DNA of 64,000 bases, taken from assembly GCF_036174265.1 (NCBI RefSeq), contig NZ_CP108055.1:3224001-3288000 (forward strand), in the 5' to 3' direction. This DNA is from Streptomyces sp. NBC_00285 (GTDB taxonomy: Bacteria; Actinomycetota; Actinomycetes; Streptomycetales; Streptomycetaceae). The position numbers and the translations under genes were made by a program. Each line of letters starts with the position of its first letter. Position 1 is the first letter of the stretch. The notes below the pieces were generated by a model. The model saw only the letters and a list, made by a program, of their open reading frames with translations, had not been told where the DNA came from and did no database searches. Positions 9,036 through 16,978 of the stretch are shown in pieces.

Positions 9036-9536
9036 ATGTTCATGAAAACGATCACGAGAGTCGCGGCAGTCGCCGCCACAGCCGTGTGCGCCCTGGCCTT
9101 CTCCACTCCCGCCAACGCGGGAGCGACCGCCTACGCCACCCTCCTGAACTCGGGAACGTTGAAGTGTCTGGCGGTTCCCCAGGCGAGCACGGCCAACGGC
9201 GTCGGCCTGATCCAGTGGGGATGCAGCGGCAACAGCGAGCAGCAGTGGCAGCTGGAGTGGGTGGAAGGCGGTAACGGCGACCGCTACCTGGTCCGGAACC
9301 TGAACAGCGGCAAGTGCCTCGCGATCCCCAACAGCAGCACGGCCAACGGCACCCAGGCCATCCAGTGGACCTGCAACGGCGGCAGCGAGCAGATCTGGAT
9401 CTACGACAGCGCCGACCGCCTGCACAACCTGAACAGCGGCAAGTGCCTCGCCATCCCCAACAGCAGCACGACCAACGGTACCGAGGCCATCCAGTGGACC
9501 TGCTCCACCAGCGCCGACCAGAGCTGGCTCTGGTAG
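9036..9536 (+). CDS. secreted ricin B-type lectin
   Basis: 166-residue secreted protein. Residues 1-28 are a signal peptide with lysine at residue 4, a hydrophobic core and an ANAGA cleavage region. The rest is one beta-trefoil of three ricin-type repeats, each with C-L-A-(V/I)-P and a Q-x-W-type motif (IQWGCSG, IQWTCNG, IQWTCSTS), ending in SWLW. Such domains bind galactose-type sugars. The ATG at 9036 follows AAAGGAG by 11 bases. A strong hairpin lies right behind the stop. A second lectin gene of the same build follows, and then a sialidase-like gene, suggesting joint action on glycans. Confidence 0.92.
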   Translation: MFMKTITRVAAVAATAVCALAFSTPANAGATAYATLLNSGTLKCLAVPQASTANGVGLIQWGCSGNSEQQWQLEWVEGGNGDRYLVRNLNSGKCLAIPNSSTANGTQAIQWTCNGGSEQIWIYDSADRLHNLNSGKCLAIPNSSTTNGTEAIQWTCSTSADQSWLW

Positions 9537-9544
9537 GAGACAAC

Positions 9545-9577
9545 GGAGCGGCCCTCATCACGGGGGAGGGCCGCTCC
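9545..9577 (+). terminator. hairpin terminator after first lectin gene
   Basis: Perfect 12-bp inverted repeat, GGAGCGGCCCTC and GAGGGCCGCTCC, with a 9-base loop, nine bases after the lectin stop. There is no T-run, as is usual for high-GC actinomycete terminators. Confidence 0.75.
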
Positions 9578-9606
9578 CTGCTCGTCGAACAGCAACCGAG
9601 GAACGT

Positions 9607-9634
9607 TCCGAATGAGAAGATCCGAATGAGAAGA
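9607..9634 (+). repeat. 14-base tandem duplication creating a 5-codon upstream frame
   Basis: TCCGAATGAGAAGA is present twice in direct succession (9607-9620, 9621-9634). Each copy brings an ATG. The first ATG (9612) opens MRRSE and stops at 9627-9629, overlapping the ATG of the second lectin (9626) as ATGA. It looks like a recent slippage duplication over the start site. Confidence 0.8.
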
Positions 9635-10186
9635 CACGTCGTCGCTGTGACGACCGCCGCCCTGCTGAGCACGCCCCTCCTCGCGGGCTCCACCCTGACC
9701 GCCACGGCGTCGGCGGCGGAGACCACCGCGACAACGGCGACCGCCGCAGCGGCCGGCACCCCCGTCTACGCCCGCCTCTACAACCAGGGCACCGGACTGT
9801 GCCTGGCCAATCCGAGTTCCAGCCAGACAAGCGGCACCGTGATGATCCAGTGGTCGTGCAGCAACAGCGACAGTAACTACTGGTCGCTACAGCCGATGAC
9901 CGGTGGTGGCAACCACGTGGTCAACAAGGCGAGCGGACAGTGCCTGGCCATTCCCAGCGGGAGCACGACGCTCGGCGTCAAGGCCGTCCAGTGGCCGTGC
10001 GACGACGAGCAGAACGACGAGCAGGTCTGGGTCCACGACGGGATCGACCAGCTGAGAAACGCGAAGACCGGCCTGTGTCTCGCCATCCCCAACGGCACCA
10101 CCACCGCCGGCACGTAGGCCATCCAGTGGAACTGCGACGCCGTGAACGCCACGAGCCCGAACCTGGACCGGCAGTGGCTGTGGTGA
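9626..10186 (+). pseudogene. second secreted ricin-type lectin, interrupted by an in-frame amber codon
   Basis: From ATG 9626 the frame encodes a signal peptide (residues 1-34, ending TASAA) and a beta-trefoil with repeats LCLANPSSS, QCLAIPSGS and LCLAIPNGT. A TAG at 10115-10117 stops it after 163 residues. In-frame sequence beyond it continues as AIQWNCDA and ends DRQWLW with TGA at 10184-10186, exactly where a ricin repeat should end; the sister lectin has Gln/Glu at the amber position. The final TGA overlaps the GTG start of the sialidase gene (GTGA), so the ancestral gene was 186 codons and translationally coupled. A C-to-T change (CAG to TAG) explains the state; suppression or a sequencing error are the alternatives. 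Confidence 0.8.
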
Positions 10187-11337
10187 CCCGCAAGCGGGCC
10201 TGGACCGCAGTTCTGACCGCGCTGGTCCTCGCCGTCCTGACGAGCCTCCTCCTGCCGGGTCCGGCCTCCGCCGAAGGCACGTCCGCCGAGAAGTCCGTGT
10301 ACATCAACACGGCTACCGGAGGCGACGGCCCCCGCACCCCGGACATCATCAGCACGAGCGCGAACAACGCGGTCGTGGCATGGCGGGAAGGCCTCAGGCC
10401 CGGCAACCGGGACATGGGCTACATGCGGTACGCCTACACCACCGACGGCGGCACGACCTGGAGCCGCCCCCAGACGCTGGCACAGGAGACCGACCAGTAC
10501 GCCTGGCACTACGTCATGCTCTACAAGTCGGGCAGCGAGCTGTTCGCGTTCCTCGGGCGCACCCCGATCGCGGACCCGACCGACGAGGACAACGACGGCG
10601 ACACCTGGAACAACGACGGCCTTCCGATCGCCGCCACCGTCGTCAAGCGCAGCACCGACGAGGGCCACACGTGGCAGGACTACCCCGTCACCATGCCGAC
10701 CATCGGCAACCTCGCCATCTCCGGCCGCCCGATCAAGCTGGCCAACGGCAACACCGTCCTCCCCTACTGGGGCACGGGCCGCGAGAACGGGGTGCTGATC
10801 GCCACGAACCCGGACCTGAAGACCTGGACCAAGGGCGGCACCGTCGCGAACGGGAACGCCACCGGTGTCAAGGCCGGTGAGAACCAGATCGTCGTCTCGC
10901 CGGACAGCCCGAACACGCTGATCATGGTCGCCCGCGCCGACAACGCCAACGCCATGACGGCCACGAGCACCAACGGCGGCGCGAACTGGACGGCCTTCAC
11001 AGCCGCCACCGGCCTGCCGAGCAACAATGCGGCCAGGAGCTACTTCGGCAAGGACAGCAACGGCCAGCTCCTGTACATCTACACGACCGGCGACACCAAT
11101 ACCCGCCTGGCCCTCTACTACAAGACCAAGCGCCCCGGCGCGACGGCTTGGAGCGCCGCCAAGAAGTTCGCCGACGGCCTCGCGAGCGAGGAGGACACGA
11201 CACCGGCCGGCACCGGCAAGGGCTGGGACACGTACCCGATGGCCGACGAGTACGCGCCGGGCAAGTTCTTCGTCACCTGGGAGTTCGACACCACCCGCAT
11301 CAAGGTGAACAAGCTCGACATCTCCGACGCTCCCTGA
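10183..11337 (+). CDS. secreted sialidase-like BNR/Asp-box protein
   Basis: 384-residue secreted protein. A signal peptide of ~32 residues (RKR followed by a Leu/Val/Ala core, PASAEG) precedes a six-bladed propeller of the sialidase superfamily. Asp boxes are visible as TTDGGTTWSRP, STDEGHTWQDY and STNGGANWTAF. An N-terminal Arg-containing strand (TPDIISTSANNAVVAWREG) fits the first blade. It probably hydrolyses or binds exposed glycans outside the cell; true sialidase activity is not proven because the Arg triad cannot be assigned from sequence alone. The GTG start overlaps the TGA of the ancestral lectin frame. A perfect 13-bp hairpin ends the unit. Confidence 0.85.
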   Translation: MTRKRAWTAVLTALVLAVLTSLLLPGPASAEGTSAEKSVYINTATGGDGPRTPDIISTSANNAVVAWREGLRPGNRDMGYMRYAYTTDGGTTWSRPQTLAQETDQYAWHYVMLYKSGSELFAFLGRTPIADPTDEDNDGDTWNNDGLPIAATVVKRSTDEGHTWQDYPVTMPTIGNLAISGRPIKLANGNTVLPYWGTGRENGVLIATNPDLKTWTKGGTVANGNATGVKAGENQIVVSPDSPNTLIMVARADNANAMTATSTNGGANWTAFTAATGLPSNNAARSYFGKDSNGQLLYIYTTGDTNTRLALYYKTKRPGATAWSAAKKFADGLASEEDTTPAGTGKGWDTYPMADEYAPGKFFVTWEFDTTRIKVNKLDISDAP

Positions 11338-11352
11338 TCCCCGACCACAACC

Positions 11353-11390
11353 GCCGTACCCCCTGTCGCCCGCCGACCAGGGGGTACGGC
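11353..11390 (+). terminator. hairpin terminator after sialidase gene
   Basis: Perfect inverted repeat GCCGTACCCCCTG / CAGGGGGTACGGC with a 12-base loop, 15 bases after the stop. Confidence 0.8.
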
Positions 11391-11435
11391 AGCATGGGGC
11401 GCCCACACACCCGTACGACCGGAAGGCTCCCGCCC

Positions 11436-12086
11436 ATGACCGCGGCGCCCAAGCCCGAGATCCTGGCCGCGTTCGAGGCGGCGAAGGGGTTCATGCCGGT
11501 GGACGAGGGCCTCGCCTTCTACACGGCCGCCGTCGAGGCCGGTGCTCTTGGGCTGCCGCTCCTGGAGGTAGGCACGTACTGCGGCCGTTCCGCGATCCTG
11601 CTCGCCGACGCCGCCCGCGCGGCCGGTGTCACCGCGCTGACCGTCGACCACCACCGCGGCAGCGAGGAGCAGCAGCCCGGCTGGGAGTACCACGACCCGG
11701 AGACGGTCGACCCCGAGATCGGCCTGATGGACACCCTGCCGACGTTCCGCCGGACCCTGCACAAGGCGGGCCTGGAGGACCACATCGTCGCGTTGGTCGG
11801 TCGTTCCCCGCAGATCGCGAAGATCTGGAACTCCCCGCTCGCCCTCGTCTTCATCGACGGCGGCCACACCGACGAGCACGCGAGCGCCGACTACGAGGGC
11901 TGGGCGCCGCACGTCGCGGAGGGCGGGCTGCTCCTCATCCACGACGTGCACCCGGACCCGAAGGACGAGTTCACCGGCCAGGCGCCGTACCGGATCTATC
12001 TGCGGGCCCTGCGGTCGGGGGCGTTCACGGAGGTCTCCGCCACCGGCACGCTGCGCGTGCTGCGGCGGGTGGGTGCGGGGATCTGA
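11436..12086 (+). CDS. class I SAM-dependent methyltransferase (Methyltransf_24 type)
   Basis: 216-residue cytoplasmic enzyme. The SAM-binding glycine loop is LLEVGTYCGRSA near residues 42-53, followed by an acidic end of strand 2 (LTVDHH) and the ALVFIDGGH motif near 136-144. This order matches the Methyltransf_24 group, which includes cephalosporin hydroxylase-like and sugar O-methyltransferases. The acceptor is unknown. The ATG at 11436 follows GGAAGG by nine bases; an ATG at 11394 is in frame but falls just behind the upstream terminator and has no ribosome site. The gene stands alone between a terminator and a convergent small gene. Confidence 0.88.
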   Translation: MTAAPKPEILAAFEAAKGFMPVDEGLAFYTAAVEAGALGLPLLEVGTYCGRSAILLADAARAAGVTALTVDHHRGSEEQQPGWEYHDPETVDPEIGLMDTLPTFRRTLHKAGLEDHIVALVGRSPQIAKIWNSPLALVFIDGGHTDEHASADYEGWAPHVAEGGLLLIHDVHPDPKDEFTGQAPYRIYLRALRSGAFTEVSATGTLRVLRRVGAGI

Positions 12087-12099
12087 GGCGCTGCGGGCC

Positions 12100-12315
12100 T
12101 CAGGGCTTCACGTTGATGTCGATGTCGACCGGGGTCTGGATGACATTGCCCGTACCGACGCCCGGCTGACCGTAGATGTAGTCGACGGCACAGGCGTCCT
12201 CGGGCGGGGTGCAGGGGAACGGGGCGGCCTGGGCCACCGGCGCGCCCAGTACGACCGCCCCGGCGACGGCGACGGTGATGAGGACGCTGGATATCGCACG
12301 CACAGGTGATCTCAT
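12100..12315 (-). CDS. small secreted protein of unknown function
   Basis: 71-residue protein: a signal peptide of ~34 residues (RSPVRAIS, hydrophobic core, PVAQAAP) and a 37-residue mature part with two cysteines about ten residues apart (PCTPPEDACAVDY), then a Thr/Val/Ile-rich tail ending DINVKP. I do not recognise a family. The start is ATG at 12315; upstream in-frame codons have no ribosome site. It converges with the methyltransferase gene. Confidence 0.7.
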   Translation of the reverse strand: MRSPVRAISSVLITVAVAGAVVLGAPVAQAAPFPCTPPEDACAVDYIYGQPGVGTGNVIQTPVDIDINVKP

Positions 12316-12421
12316 GGGCGATTCTCGGCATATCGGTCGGCCGTGAGCGACACCGGCGGTGCCGTTCGGATGAAGGGACCCGCTCACCGGCCACCGCCCC
12401 GCCGTGCCGGTGACCCAGCGC

Positions 12422-12434
12422 TAAGGTGGCTGTC
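12422..12434 (+). promoter_or_regulatory. -10 box of a leaderless transcript
   Basis: TAAGGT at 12422-12427 is followed by seven bases and then the GTG at 12435. No ribosome site is present, which supports both leaderless transcription and the choice of 12435 as start. Confidence 0.55.
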
Positions 12435-13361
12435 GTGTCGTACGCAGGCCCCGAATTCGAGTCCCCCCAGCCCCGCCGTCCCCGGCGCCGTCCCCTCACC
12501 GTCGCGCTTGCCGTGCTCGTGCCGGGCGCGCTGCTCGGGTGGCTCGTCCACGCGGGGGTGAGCGGTGCGGCCGACGAAGGCTCCGCGCCCGCCGGGAGCG
12601 GGGTGGCCGCGTCCCCGACGGCGGGGACAGCGCTCGTTCCCCCGGCTCTCACCTCGAACGGCGCCGACGCCAAGGGCCTCGGCGCCACCCCGCTCAGGGG
12701 CAAGGTGATCGTCATCGACCCGGGGCACAACCTCACCAACTTCCGGCACACGGCCGAGATCAACCGCAAGGTGAACATCGGCACGAACCGCAAGGAATGC
12801 GATACGACGGGGACGTCCACCAACTCCGGTTACGCGGAGGCCAAGTTCACCCTCGACGTGGCCCACCGGCTGCGCACGCTGCTGGAGAAGCAGGGCGCGA
12901 CGGTGAAGCTGACACAGGACGGCGACCGTCCGTACGGGCCGTGCGTGGACGAGCGGGCCCGGATCGGGAACAGGGCGAAGGCCGACGCGGTGGTGTCGAT
13001 CCACGCGGACGGCGCGGCCGCCGGACAGCGCGGCTACCACGTGATCCTGCCGGGCCGCGTCCACAAGGGCATCGCCGACACCCGCCGGATCGTGGCCCCT
13101 TCGGCCGCGCTCGGCAGGTTCGTCGCGGCCGGCTTCGGACACGTGACGGGCAGCGGGCCCTCCAACTACGTCGGTCACGGTACCGGCCTGGTCACCCGCA
13201 CCGACCTGGGCGGTCTCAATCTCTCGACGGTCCCCAAGGTGTTCATCGAGTGCGGCAACATGCGCGATCGCAAGGACGCCGCCCAACTCACCAGCGGCGC
13301 CTGGCGGCAGAAGGCCGCGCAAGGAATCTCTGAGGGAATCGTGAGATTCCTGCGCGGGTGA
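12435..13361 (+). CDS. N-acetylmuramoyl-L-alanine amidase (amidase_3)
   Basis: 308-residue membrane-anchored or secreted cell-wall amidase that would cut the bond between N-acetylmuramic acid and the peptide stem. A basic Pro/Arg-rich N-terminus precedes one membrane segment (about residues 23-43) and a Ser/Gly/Ala linker. The amidase_3 domain runs from ~93 to 306 with zinc ligands in VIVIDPGHN, the Glu in SGYAEAKF, the His in VVSIHADGA and the catalytic Glu in VFIECGNMRD. The start at 12435 is set by the leaderless -10; a GTG nine bases earlier overlaps that box. The next gene starts 86 bases downstream. Confidence 0.9.
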   Translation: MSYAGPEFESPQPRRPRRRPLTVALAVLVPGALLGWLVHAGVSGAADEGSAPAGSGVAASPTAGTALVPPALTSNGADAKGLGATPLRGKVIVIDPGHNLTNFRHTAEINRKVNIGTNRKECDTTGTSTNSGYAEAKFTLDVAHRLRTLLEKQGATVKLTQDGDRPYGPCVDERARIGNRAKADAVVSIHADGAAAGQRGYHVILPGRVHKGIADTRRIVAPSAALGRFVAAGFGHVTGSGPSNYVGHGTGLVTRTDLGGLNLSTVPKVFIECGNMRDRKDAAQLTSGAWRQKAAQGISEGIVRFLRG

Positions 13362-13447
13362 CGATCGGGGCTCCGATCCCGTCGTACGCTCCGCGCGGGC
13401 GGACGATAAGGTCTACCGACGACGAGACGACCTACGAAGGACTTGAA

Positions 13448-14296
13448 GTGAATATCCGCTCCCTCACTCGAGGCGACGGCGTGGTGATCGGAGCAGCGGT
13501 ACTGCTGTTCATCGCGTCGTTCCTCGATTTCTACTCGGTCGACGGGGCCTCCGACGACGCCGATCTCCCGAGCGCCTGGGCGAGCGGCCCGTTCGTGATG
13601 GGAGTCGTCCTCGCCGGCATCATCGGTGCCGCCCTCGTCGTAGCGGCGCGGGGCCTGCCGCAGCTGCCCAAGGTGGCGGGGCTCGACCTCGGCCAGGTGG
13701 GCACCGCGTTCACCGTCTTCGCCGCCTGGAGCGCACTCGGCAACGTGTTCGACCCGCTGAGTGCCGCGGACTACGGCTCCAGTTCGGACACCATCAGCGC
13801 CGGCATCGGCCTGATCCTCGCTCTCGTCGCGACCCTGGTCATGGCCGGGGCAGCGGTCGCCTCCCCGCTCGTCCCCGCCCTCCAGGCCGCCCTGATCCCG
13901 GCCCCGAAGCCGCCCCAGCCGCAGCCCTACGGCGCCCAGCCGCCCGGCGGTTACGGCTACCCGGGCGCCCAGCAGCCGGGCCAGCCCGGACCGCAGGGGC
14001 AGCCGGGACAGCCGGGGCAGCCCTACGGCGGACAGCCGCAGCCAGGGCAGCCGTTCGGCGCGCAGCCCCAGCCGCAGGCACCGCAGCCGCCGGCCGCGGA
14101 GTTCTCGCCGTTCTGGTTCGCCGTGCCGGTGCCGCGCCCGCTGTTCGCGGAGGACGGTTCGGCGACGCCGATCGCCGAACTCGCCCCGGGTACCTGGTAC
14201 CTGGCCGTCGAGCAGCGTGGTCCGAGCCTGGTCGCCCAGACCCAGGACGGCCGCCGCGGTGTGCTCCAGGACACCAGTGGGATCCAGCGCGGCTGA
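13448..14296 (+). CDS. four-helix membrane protein with Pro/Gln/Gly-rich tail
   Basis: 282-residue protein. Four membrane segments occupy residues ~12-145. They are followed by ~70 residues of Pro-Gln-Gly repeats (units such as GQPGQPYGGQPQ), then a compact C-terminal stretch of ~70 residues starting AEFSPFWFAVPVPRPL with LAPGTWYLAVEQRG. It resembles the DUF5336-like actinobacterial membrane proteins, but the C-terminal module is different, so I leave the function open. The GTG at 13448 lies six bases behind GAAGGA. A strong hairpin follows. Confidence 0.8.
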   Translation: MNIRSLTRGDGVVIGAAVLLFIASFLDFYSVDGASDDADLPSAWASGPFVMGVVLAGIIGAALVVAARGLPQLPKVAGLDLGQVGTAFTVFAAWSALGNVFDPLSAADYGSSSDTISAGIGLILALVATLVMAGAAVASPLVPALQAALIPAPKPPQPQPYGAQPPGGYGYPGAQQPGQPGPQGQPGQPGQPYGGQPQPGQPFGAQPQPQAPQPPAAEFSPFWFAVPVPRPLFAEDGSATPIAELAPGTWYLAVEQRGPSLVAQTQDGRRGVLQDTSGIQRG

Positions 14297-14315
14297 GTCC
14301 TCTCCAGGTCGTACG

Positions 14316-14347
14316 ACGGCCCCTCGCCCTTCCGGGCGGGGGGCCGT
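14316..14347 (+). terminator. hairpin terminator
   Basis: 14-bp stem (ACGGCCCCTCGCCC / GGGCGGGGGGCCGT, one G-T pair) with a TTCC loop, 19 bases after the membrane-protein stop. Confidence 0.75.
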
Positions 14348-14399
14348 TGCCGTACATTCGCGAGCGGCTCGAAGTGCTGACATACCGTCAGGAGGCGTC

Positions 14400-15410
14400 G
14401 TGCGACTCGGACTTGCGCTCGGCTACTGGGGTCGCGGCCCCGCCCCCGGCCATGTGCCGCTGGCCCAGGAGGCGGAGCGGCTCGGCTACGACTCGGTGTG
14501 GACGGCCGAGTCGTGGGGGTCGGACGCGTTCACGCCGCTCACCTGGATCGCGGCACAGACCTCAACGATCAAGCTGGGTACGGCGGTTGCCCAGATGGCG
14601 GCCCGCTCGCCGACCACCACCGCCATGCACGCCCTCACCCTGGACCATCTCTCCGGCGGGCGGGTGATGCTGGGCCTCGGGCTGTCCGGGCCGCAGGTCG
14701 TCGAGGGCTGGTACGGCCGCCCGTTCCCGAAGTCGCCGCTGACCGCGACCCGGGAGTACGTCGAGGTCGTCCGGCAGGTGCTGCGGCGTGCGGGGCCGGT
14801 CGAAGTGGACGGGCGCTTCCATCCGTTGCCGTACCGGGGCGCGGACGGCACGGGTCTCGGCAAGGCGCTGAAGCCGATCACCCACCCGCTGCGCGCCGAC
14901 CTGCCGCTCCTGCTGGGCGCCGAGGGTCCGAAGAACGTCGCCCAGACGACCCGGATCGCCGACGGCTGGCTGCCGTTGTACTGGTCGCCGGAGCGGCCCG
15001 AGGTGTACGCGGACTCGCTCACAGGCGCCCCGGAGGGTTTCCTGGTCGCGCCCATGACCCAGGTGCGGGTCTGCGACGACGTCGCCGAGGGGCTGCTGCC
15101 CGTCAAGACGATGCTCGGTTTCTACATCGGCGGCATGGGCCACGCGGCCCGCAACTTCCACGCCGACCTGATGGCCCGCATGGGGTACGAGGAGGAGGCG
15201 CGCAGAATTCAGCGGCTGTTCCTGGAGGGCCGCCGCGAGGAGGCCGTGCTCGCCGTCCCGGACGCCTTCGCCGACGAGATCTCCCTGGTCGGCCCGCGTG
15301 AACGGATCGCCGAGCGGCTGGAGTTGTGGCGCAAGGGCCCGGTGACGGACCTGCTGGCGCTCGCGCCCGATCCGCACAGTCTGCGGGTGCTGGCGGAGCT
15401 CAACGCGTGA
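14400..15410 (+). CDS. LLM-class F420-dependent oxidoreductase
   Basis: 336-residue luciferase-like (beta/alpha)8 enzyme of the type that uses coenzyme F420. Family features are LGLALGYWGRGP at the N-terminus, AQEAERLGYDSVWTAESWG, the cis-peptide region LGTAVAQMAARSP and the GGRVMLGLGLSGPQV motif. The LLGAEGPKN segment matches the group annotated as F420-dependent methylene-H4MPT reductase-like enzymes, in which the real substrates are mostly unknown. The GTG at 14400 follows AGGAGG by four bases. It stands between two hairpin-bounded units and has no clear pathway partner. Confidence 0.9.
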   Translation: MRLGLALGYWGRGPAPGHVPLAQEAERLGYDSVWTAESWGSDAFTPLTWIAAQTSTIKLGTAVAQMAARSPTTTAMHALTLDHLSGGRVMLGLGLSGPQVVEGWYGRPFPKSPLTATREYVEVVRQVLRRAGPVEVDGRFHPLPYRGADGTGLGKALKPITHPLRADLPLLLGAEGPKNVAQTTRIADGWLPLYWSPERPEVYADSLTGAPEGFLVAPMTQVRVCDDVAEGLLPVKTMLGFYIGGMGHAARNFHADLMARMGYEEEARRIQRLFLEGRREEAVLAVPDAFADEISLVGPRERIAERLELWRKGPVTDLLALAPDPHSLRVLAELNA

Positions 15411-15450
15411 CGGCAGGTTTCGCCGGGGAATTCGGGGCCATTCGAACACC

Positions 15451-15744
15451 ATGTCCACTCACACACGCAGTGGTGCCAATTCAGCTGGGACGGTCATAGC
15501 GATCGTCGCCGACATCATGGCCCTCATCCTGGGCCTGTGGATCCTGATGTACCTGCTGGACGCCAACCCCGGTAACGACTTCGTGCAGTTCATCCACGAT
15601 GCCGCCCGCTGGCTCGCCGGCTGGTCCTACGACCTGTTCACCTTCGACAAGGCCTGGGCACGCGTGGTCGCGGGCTACGGCCTGGCCGCCGTGGTCTATC
15701 TGTTCGTCGGCCACGCGATCGCCAACCGGGCGCACCGCCACTGA
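15451..15744 (+). CDS. small two-helix membrane protein
   Basis: 97-residue protein with hydrophobic segments at about residues 15-37 and 71-91, separated by an amphipathic stretch (FVQFIHDAARWLAGWSYDLF). A short polar N-terminus and a His/Arg tail flank them. This is a widespread type of small Streptomyces membrane protein; no function is known to me. It begins 40 bases after the oxidoreductase stop. Confidence 0.75.
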   Translation: MSTHTRSGANSAGTVIAIVADIMALILGLWILMYLLDANPGNDFVQFIHDAARWLAGWSYDLFTFDKAWARVVAGYGLAAVVYLFVGHAIANRAHRH

Positions 15745-15785
15745 ACGCTCCACCAGGGGTGCCGTCGTCATCTGCGGCGCCCGTC

Positions 15786-15869
15786 GTGGCTGGTCGCGCA
15801 GTTCCCCGCGCCCCTGAGTGGGTGCAGCAAGGCCGACCCAGGGGCTCGGGGAACTGCGCGGGCAACCAC
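15786..15869. repeat. dispersed REP-like palindrome
   Basis: Imperfect palindrome of ~84 bases. The left arm contains GCGCAGTTCCCCGCGCCCCTG and the right arm AGGGGCTCGGGGAACTGCGC, bounded by GTGG and CCAC. Long palindromes built on this core occur between genes throughout Streptomyces genomes (from memory). Here it sits between convergent genes and may also act as a bidirectional terminator. Confidence 0.75.
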
Positions 15870-15907
15870 ACAACCCGTACCCGCCGCCGGACAAGACCCC
15901 CTGAGCC

Positions 15908-16978
15908 TCAGGCGCAGCAGTCCGGGTCCAGCCCCACCGGCAGCCGGTCGCCGGCGAACACCGCACAGGTGGCCTCGTGCCCCCCGAGCGCGGCGACGGC
16001 AAGGAGCAGTGACCCGGCGGTCCACGTGGTCAGCTCCCGCGGCCAGACCGCCGCGTCCTCGAACACGTACCCGGTCCAGTACAGACCGCTCTCCGCGTCC
16101 CGCAGATGCTGGATCGACTGGAGGATCTCCAGCGCCCGGTCTGACTCGCCCGTCACCCACAGGGCCAGGGCGAGTTCGGCCGACTCGCCGCCGGTGACCC
16201 ACGGGTTGGGGACGACACAGCGCACTCCGAGACCGGGTACGACGAAGCGGTCCCAGCCCGCCTCGATGCGGGCCGTGGCCTCCGCGCCGGTCAACGCCCC
16301 GCCCAGGACCGGGTAGTACCAGTCCATCGAGTAGCGGTCCTTGTCGAGGAAGCGTTCCGGGTGCCTGCGGATCGCGTGCCGCAGGGCGCCCACCGCCAAC
16401 TCCCAGTCCGGCTGCGCCTCTTCGCGCTGCTCGGCGATGGCGAGGGCGCATCGCAGGGCGTGGTGGATCGAGGACGACCCGGTCAGCAGCCCGTCGGCGA
16501 CCGCCCTGCCGTCGTCCTCGCGCTTCCACCCGATCTGCCCGCCCGACTGCTGGAGCCCCAGCACGAACTCCGTCGCCGCGAACACCATCGGCCACATCCG
16601 GTCGAGGAACGTGTCGTCGCCGGTGGACAGATAGTGGTGCCACACCCCTACGGCCACGTAGGCGACGAAGTTCGTCTCGCGCCCCCGGTCGGTGACCTTG
16701 GTGAAGTCCCCGTCCTGGTAGGCCGCGTACCAGGAGCCGTCCTCGTTCTGGTGTCGTTCGAGCCACTCGTAGGCTCGCTCGGCGGCCTCGTGCTCGCCCG
16801 CCGCGTCCAGCGCCATCGCGGCCTCGGTGTGGTCCCACGGGTCGAGGTGGTGCCCCCGGAACCACGGGATCGCCCCGTCGTCGCGCTGCACGGCCAGGAT
16901 CCCGGCGACGGTCGTGGCGGCCTCGTCGGCGGTGAGGACTCCGGGCAGGACGAGGTGTTCGGTGCGGGGAGTGGTCAC
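15908..16978 (-). CDS. alpha/alpha-barrel protein (prenyltransferase/squalene-cyclase-like repeats)
   Basis: 356-residue helical-repeat protein. Repeats such as GILAVQRDDGAIPWF, LDPWDHTEAAMAL and LERHQNEDGSWYAAY carry the QxxDGSW-type signature of terpenoid cyclase/prenyltransferase barrels. It lacks the DxDD acid motif of squalene-hopene cyclases, so catalysis of cyclisation is unlikely. It may be a glycan- or lipid-acting (alpha/alpha)6 enzyme. The GTG start overlaps the methyltransferase stop by four bases (GTGA), so it is the third gene of a coupled operon with a glycosyltransferase and a methyltransferase. The Cys-rich end is DPDCCA. Confidence 0.8.
   Translation of the reverse strand: MTTPRTEHLVLPGVLTADEAATTVAGILAVQRDDGAIPWFRGHHLDPWDHTEAAMALDAAGEHEAAERAYEWLERHQNEDGSWYAAYQDGDFTKVTDRGRETNFVAYVAVGVWHHYLSTGDDTFLDRMWPMVFAATEFVLGLQQSGGQIGWKREDDGRAVADGLLTGSSSIHHALRCALAIAEQREEAQPDWELAVGALRHAIRRHPERFLDKDRYSMDWYYPVLGGALTGAEATARIEAGWDRFVVPGLGVRCVVPNPWVTGGESAELALALWVTGESDRALEILQSIQHLRDAESGLYWTGYVFEDAAVWPRELTTWTAGSLLLAVAALGGHEATCAVFAGDRLPVGLDPDCCA

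Noticed and set aside
11385..11396. TACGGC before ATG 11394 as a leaderless start for the methyltransferase
   Set aside because: The sixth base is not T, it lies inside the terminator stem, and ATG 11436 has a proper ribosome site.
13900..14100. Pro/Gln/Gly-coding repeats as a possible CRISPR or minisatellite
   Set aside because: Repeats are in frame within a membrane-protein gene and encode its flexible segment; no spacer structure.
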